DNA of 52,319 nucleotides from an uncultured Actinomyces sp. Its GTDB lineage: Bacteria > Actinomycetota > Actinomycetes > Actinomycetales > Actinomycetaceae. The notes beneath the pieces were generated by a model. The model searched no databases, had not been told where the DNA came from, and worked only from the letters and a program-made list of their open reading frames with translations. The translations under genes and the position numbers were made by a program. The stretch lies in NCBI GenBank assembly GCA_938014245.1, contig CALLSD010000030.1:1-52319 (forward strand), written 5' to 3'. The first letter of the stretch is position 1; the number at the start of each line of letters is the position of its first letter. Positions 49,198-52,319 of the stretch are shown here, in pieces.

Positions 49198-50295
49198 CTA
49201 GGGCAAGTTCAGCTGAGAACGAATGCCCGAAACCATGAGATCAGCACCCTTGATCTCGGCAGTTTGATCCGCGCCTAAAATACGAGCATTTCCCTCATTG
49301 TCGAGAAGCTGGGATACGCCATGCTCGGGGCCTAGGGGCAAAATCACCCATTCATCACTGGGAACGTATTGAACTTCGGGAGTCTTTCCAGCCAGCTGTG
49401 CGGAAATATTTGCGATAACGACACGCGCCTGAGCACGCGCGGCATCCGCACGCTTTGATTCGCGCACATCGGTGAGGTCACCGACTGCATAGACACGTTC
49501 TTGTCCAGACACAAGCAGCGTCGGTTCAACCCTCAGAGCACCATCGGGACGCAGCGCAGCTTCCAAGGAGGTACCGACAACGTAGCCAGAATTTGGACGT
49601 GAACCATAGCACTGGAACCAGATATCCGCTTCGATGTTATGGCCATCCTTGGTTTCGACATTGAAGTGGCCGAGTTCTCCGACATTAAACGGAGGAAGGT
49701 AAGCAAGCTCTGAACCTTCCAAAAGGCGGATGTTCAGTTCAGCCAGCTGCTCACGTACCTGCTCACGCAGAGCCTCAGAGAAGCCGTAGGTCGGCAGGAT
49801 TTCGGGGCTCTTCTCGACCAAAGTGATGTCAATGTCGGGGAAGGCATGACGCAGTTCCCCAGCAAATTCGATACCAACGGTTCCGCCACCGACAAGCAAC
49901 ACAGAGCGCGCGCCATGCAGATAAGCGGAAAGTTGGCTCAAACGAGCTTTTGCGACGTCTGAACGCGAGGCTGTGTACTTCGCGGGGAAAGGATAGGTAG
50001 AGCCAGTTGCGAGCACGACGTAGTCCGCATCAATCGGATCCTGTCCGAAAATGTGAACCCGAGTGCCATCAACACGCGAAACGGTTCCGTGTACAACCCG
50101 GCCATTGGTCAAAAGGTTCGTGTAGGGCATGAAGATCGAGTGCTGCCACGCCTCGTCAACAGCTGCACGCAAAGCGGCAGCGTGATGAACGAATTGATCC
50201 TTTTGTTCAACCAAGATGACTTCAGCCAAAGGATCAAGTCCCTTGGCGACGGTGACACCACCGTATCCGCCACCGACAACGACGACTCGGGCCAC
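49198..50295 (-). CDS. FAD-dependent pyridine-nucleotide oxidoreductase (NDH-2/FSP1-like)
   Basis: 365 residues. N-terminal FAD Rossmann motif RVVVVGGGYGGVTVAK, NAD(P)H motif SVLLVGGGTVGIEFAGEL (about 135-152) and the second FAD motif VYAVGDLTD. No redox CxxC, so it is not a disulphide reductase; it resembles type II NADH dehydrogenases and the FSP1/AIFM2 group, which reduce quinones. The start at GTG 50295 is chosen because AAAGGAG lies six bases upstream; in-frame ATGs at 50328 and 50361 would add non-family residues. Confidence 0.87.
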   Translation of the reverse strand: MARVVVVGGGYGGVTVAKGLDPLAEVILVEQKDQFVHHAAALRAAVDEAWQHSIFMPYTNLLTNGRVVHGTVSRVDGTRVHIFGQDPIDADYVVLATGSTYPFPAKYTASRSDVAKARLSQLSAYLHGARSVLLVGGGTVGIEFAGELRHAFPDIDITLVEKSPEILPTYGFSEALREQVREQLAELNIRLLEGSELAYLPPFNVGELGHFNVETKDGHNIEADIWFQCYGSRPNSGYVVGTSLEAALRPDGALRVEPTLLVSGQERVYAVGDLTDVRESKRADAARAQARVVIANISAQLAGKTPEVQYVPSDEWVILPLGPEHGVSQLLDNEGNARILGADQTAEIKGADLMVSGIRSQLNLP

Positions 50296-50369
50296 AGCGC
50301 TCTCCTTTACTCGTTCGCTCCCCTTCATTGTCCCCGAAAACTTTCTGCGCGACGAGCGCAAAAAGTGTG

Positions 50370-51392
50370 TTATTGCTGACCGAGGGCTCGTGCGATATTC
50401 GGAGTGAAGAAGTTCGGGCCCTTCAAAACCTTGCCATCCTCGCGGAGCTTGACGCTTCCATCCGGCATCAGTTTCGACAAATTGGATGCCTGAATTTCAG
50501 CGAGGACACGATTCAAGTCAATGCCCGACTCGAGGGCCATGCCGTAGATGACATAGACCAAATCCCCTAGAGCATCCGCTGTCTCAATAATGTCGCGCGT
50601 CCCATCGTCGGCAGCGGTCGCGCACTGCGTCGCTTCTTCAACGATTGCGCGAGCTTCCTTTCCGTACACCGCGCCCAGGAGTTCAGCGAACTCTTCGCGA
50701 ATCAAGCTCACGCGCATGTGGAGGCGCTCATAATCAAGGGTCGGTTCCTGACCGTCTCGCACGCGATCAGGCATGAAGTAGGTGCTGTGGAACTGCTGAA
50801 CAAGAGCTTGCGGACGCGATGAGTCCAAAACTTCGGGTGTCCCAGCGCTAGGCCCGTCCCAGGCAGTGGCGGGAGTACGCGGGTCAGTAGAAAGGATGCC
50901 ACCCACCCAGGCCTCGTAACCGGGAAGACGCACAATGCCTTCCTTGCGGAAACCGTTCTTCCACACTGCTTTCCACGAACCCCAATTTCCTACATGCGCC
51001 GCCCACTCAACTCTGGAAGCGCCCAAGGTCCCAAAAGCAGCATCGAGGGCACAAGCGACCGCTTCGGTTGCAATGCCCTGTCCCCATTCGCTGTGGCACA
51101 CGAAATACGAGACTTCATAACGGTCAGAAAAGTGAGCATTTCGAATAAGTTCGAAGCGGCCAAGGAAACGTCCATCATCATTGCTTCGGATGGCCCAATC
51201 CGCGCTCCCCTGTTCCCACTTCGCTGGAACTTTGGCGAGGTTCCCTTCAGCCATCGATTGCGTGTAGGGATAGGGAATCGATGTTGTTTCGTGAAAAATC
51301 GGGTCCTGGAGAGCTGCGGTGAGGTCGGCAGCATCCTCAACTGAGATCGGAACAAAGACGATGTGCTCGCCGCGAACGTCAAAGGGCTGCAT
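50370..51392 (-). CDS. Fusion of a GNAT acetyltransferase and a MazG-like NTP pyrophosphohydrolase
   Basis: 340 residues. Residues about 8-180 are a RimJ/RimL-type N-acetyltransferase with YEVSYFVCHSEWGQGIATEA (acetyl-CoA binding). Residues about 205-340 are an all-alpha MazG/PRA-PH-like pyrophosphatase with REEFAELLGAV and DIIETADALGDLVYVIYG (metal-binding E-E-x-x-E and E-x-x-D pattern) and the subfamily end LREDGKVLKGPNFFTPNI. The second half usually exists as a separate protein in actinobacteria. The ATG at 51392 shares one base with the upstream stop (TAATG) and has GGAGG about nine bases upstream; an in-frame start at 51440 lies inside the neighbour. Confidence 0.85.
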   Translation of the reverse strand: MQPFDVRGEHIVFVPISVEDAADLTAALQDPIFHETTSIPYPYTQSMAEGNLAKVPAKWEQGSADWAIRSNDDGRFLGRFELIRNAHFSDRYEVSYFVCHSEWGQGIATEAVACALDAAFGTLGASRVEWAAHVGNWGSWKAVWKNGFRKEGIVRLPGYEAWVGGILSTDPRTPATAWDGPSAGTPEVLDSSRPQALVQQFHSTYFMPDRVRDGQEPTLDYERLHMRVSLIREEFAELLGAVYGKEARAIVEEATQCATAADDGTRDIIETADALGDLVYVIYGMALESGIDLNRVLAEIQASNLSKLMPDGSVKLREDGKVLKGPNFFTPNIARALGQQ

Positions 51393-52096
51393 TAGTGTGT
51401 TTCCTCCGTCGTATCTGTGGAAGCCAATGATTGGCTCCACGCGCTTTCCAAAATACGCGTCGTCGCCTCGACGCTGTGTAGACCTTGAACAACGAAACGC
51501 CGATCAAAGAGATAGGTCGGTATTGAGTCGATCCCCATCTGAATGGCAATTTGGTAGTCCGAAAACACTTCGGACGAGGCCACGGGGTCGCTGAGGGCGT
51601 CAACAACCAGCATTTCGGGGATTCGTACGTCCTGTGCGCACCCGATCAACACGTCGGGGTCGGCAAGGTTTAAGCCAACTTCGAAGCGGGCGCGGAACAG
51701 GGCCTCGGCATAGGTAAATTGATAGGTCCCTGCGCCCGTCGTGATTCCAGAGCGCTCGTCCATTTCTCGAGCTGCAGCCATAGCCTTATGGGCAAACGAG
51801 GTCGGTGCGACAACCAAGGATTCAAAGTCCAGGGAAATTCCATCCGCGCGTGAAAGCTCACTCACTCGCTCAAGTGCCTCAGTGGCCTCGTCCAGACTCA
51901 TGCCGGGATGAGTATGAACGAGGAATTCGGCCTGAGACATTTCAAGGACACTCGATTGCTCAGGATCCAGCAAATAGGCATGGAAACGAACCTCAACCTG
52001 ATCACGATGGTCGAAACGAATCAGAGCATCACGCAGATGATGGATACCGAGGTAAGACCAGGGGCACGCAAAATCTGCCCACACGTCGATATGCAT
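51392..52096 (-). CDS. FrnE-like DsbA-family protein
   Basis: 234 residues, thioredoxin fold with helical insertion. The start reads MHIDVWADFACPWSYLG. FrnE-type proteins carry CPWC or CPWS here; this one has CPWS, so only one active-site Cys. The later cis-Pro region SIPTYLFDRRFVVQG and AHKAMAAAREMDE are typical. No signal peptide, so it is cytoplasmic and probably a thiol or glutathione-type oxidoreductase or isomerase. AAGGAG lies five bases before the ATG at 52096; the in-frame start at 52135 would pass this site. It is coupled to the GNAT-MazG gene. Confidence 0.88.
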   Translation of the reverse strand: MHIDVWADFACPWSYLGIHHLRDALIRFDHRDQVEVRFHAYLLDPEQSSVLEMSQAEFLVHTHPGMSLDEATEALERVSELSRADGISLDFESLVVAPTSFAHKAMAAAREMDERSGITTGAGTYQFTYAEALFRARFEVGLNLADPDVLIGCAQDVRIPEMLVVDALSDPVASSEVFSDYQIAIQMGIDSIPTYLFDRRFVVQGLHSVEATTRILESAWSQSLASTDTTEETH

Positions 52097-52232
52097 GCAT
52101 TCTCCTTGAAAAACGGTATCAATCGTCCTACCCAAAAGGGTACGTGTGCCCCTGAAGAGTTACCACCGCAAAACGCGCCTTAAACCGCGCACGGCGCGTT
52201 TTCATCCAACAATGATGCGCGGAATATAAAAG

Positions 52233-52260
52233 AAAACCCGGGGATCTTTCGATCCCCGGG
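52233..52260 (-). terminator. Rho-independent terminator of tRNA-Leu
   Basis: A perfect 10-bp GC-rich stem (52237-52246 with 52251-52260), with a T run on the minus-strand 3' side. Confidence 0.85.
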
Positions 52261-52266
52261 CACTTG

Positions 52267-52319
52267 TGCGCGGAGGGGGACTTGAACCCCCACCCTCGTA
52301 AAATGAGGACTAGCACCTC
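52267..52319 (-). tRNA. tRNA-Leu (GAG), 5' part cut off by the window edge
   Basis: The minus strand begins at the window edge with GAGGT then GCTAG, the 3' side of the anticodon arm, which puts GAG at 34-36. A long variable arm (CCTC/GAGG) follows, then the T arm GGGGG-TTCAAGT-CCCCC and acceptor TCCGCGC with discriminator A, as in class II tRNA-Leu. CCA is not encoded. Confidence 0.88.

Overview
The window is core chromosome of an actinobacterium. Pupylation genes (pup, dop, pafA, arc), RbpA, actinobacterial IHF, a GarA/OdhI-type FHA protein, the DUF881/Sbp cassette, PafBC and HelY are together diagnostic of the phylum. Moderate GC judged by eye, VKOR, an LPXTG sorting-signal relic, LGFP-repeat amidase and a thinned-out core gene order suggest the Actinomycetaceae (Actinomyces/Schaalia/Mobiluncus-like); I do not claim a species. 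The window is cut at both ends inside tRNA genes (Pro-GGG at the left, Leu-GAG at the right). I see no insertion sequence, prophage or CRISPR array.

Layout. 1-3.8 kb: tRNA-Pro, the decayed tail of an LPXTG surface protein, a secreted zinc amidase with LGFP repeats and a small unknown protein. 3.9-7 kb (-): der and murE. 7-14 kb (+): pepN, then DUF881-sbp-DUF881, FHA (garA/odhI), two MerR regulators and rbpA. 14-21 kb (-): ppm1, lnt, helY, pafC, pafB, with a divergent GT4 glycosyltransferase. 22.3-24.3 kb (-): an FMN riboswitch controlling a permease and a lipoprotein (ribX, ribY). 24.3-33.7 kb (-): rpe, rsmB, fmt, priA, VKOR, metK, coaBC, rpoZ, gmk, mihF. 34-38.6 kb (-): nusB, efp, a shikimate-kinase-like protein, a fused aroKB, and aroC. 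38.6-45.3 kb (-): FKBP-like protein, pafA, pup, dop, arc, trmI. 45.4-52.1 kb: RecB-like nuclease, HAD phosphatase, uppP, an aldo/keto-reductase relative, an acidic protein, an FAD oxidoreductase, a GNAT-MazG fusion and a FrnE-like DsbA protein.

How it works together. Most genes are packed in long co-directional strings joined by ATGA/GTGA/TTGA overlaps. Three comparisons with the usual actinobacterial order stand out. (1) The pupylation operon has no 20S proteasome genes: pup and pafA are one base apart, Pup ends in GGQ, and the ATPase lacks the C-terminal proteasome-docking motif. (2) Behind rpe, where riboflavin biosynthesis genes usually lie, there is an FMN-riboswitch-controlled uptake system instead. 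(3) Several usual neighbours are missing (tatA/tatC between pafC and helY, pyr/car genes between nusB and mihF, gcvH and the DUF151 nuclease gene in the FHA/MerR cassette). A second window-wide pattern is a TAnnnT box 6-7 bases before the start codon of at least seven genes, which suggests leaderless transcripts.

The most interesting candidates are the riboswitch/RibXY locus with a visible three-segment switch, the proteasome-free pupylation operon, the leaderless-promoter pattern, an aldo/keto-reductase relative whose whole catalytic tetrad is replaced, and a shikimate-kinase paralogue without the substrate-binding glycines next to a complete AroKB fusion.
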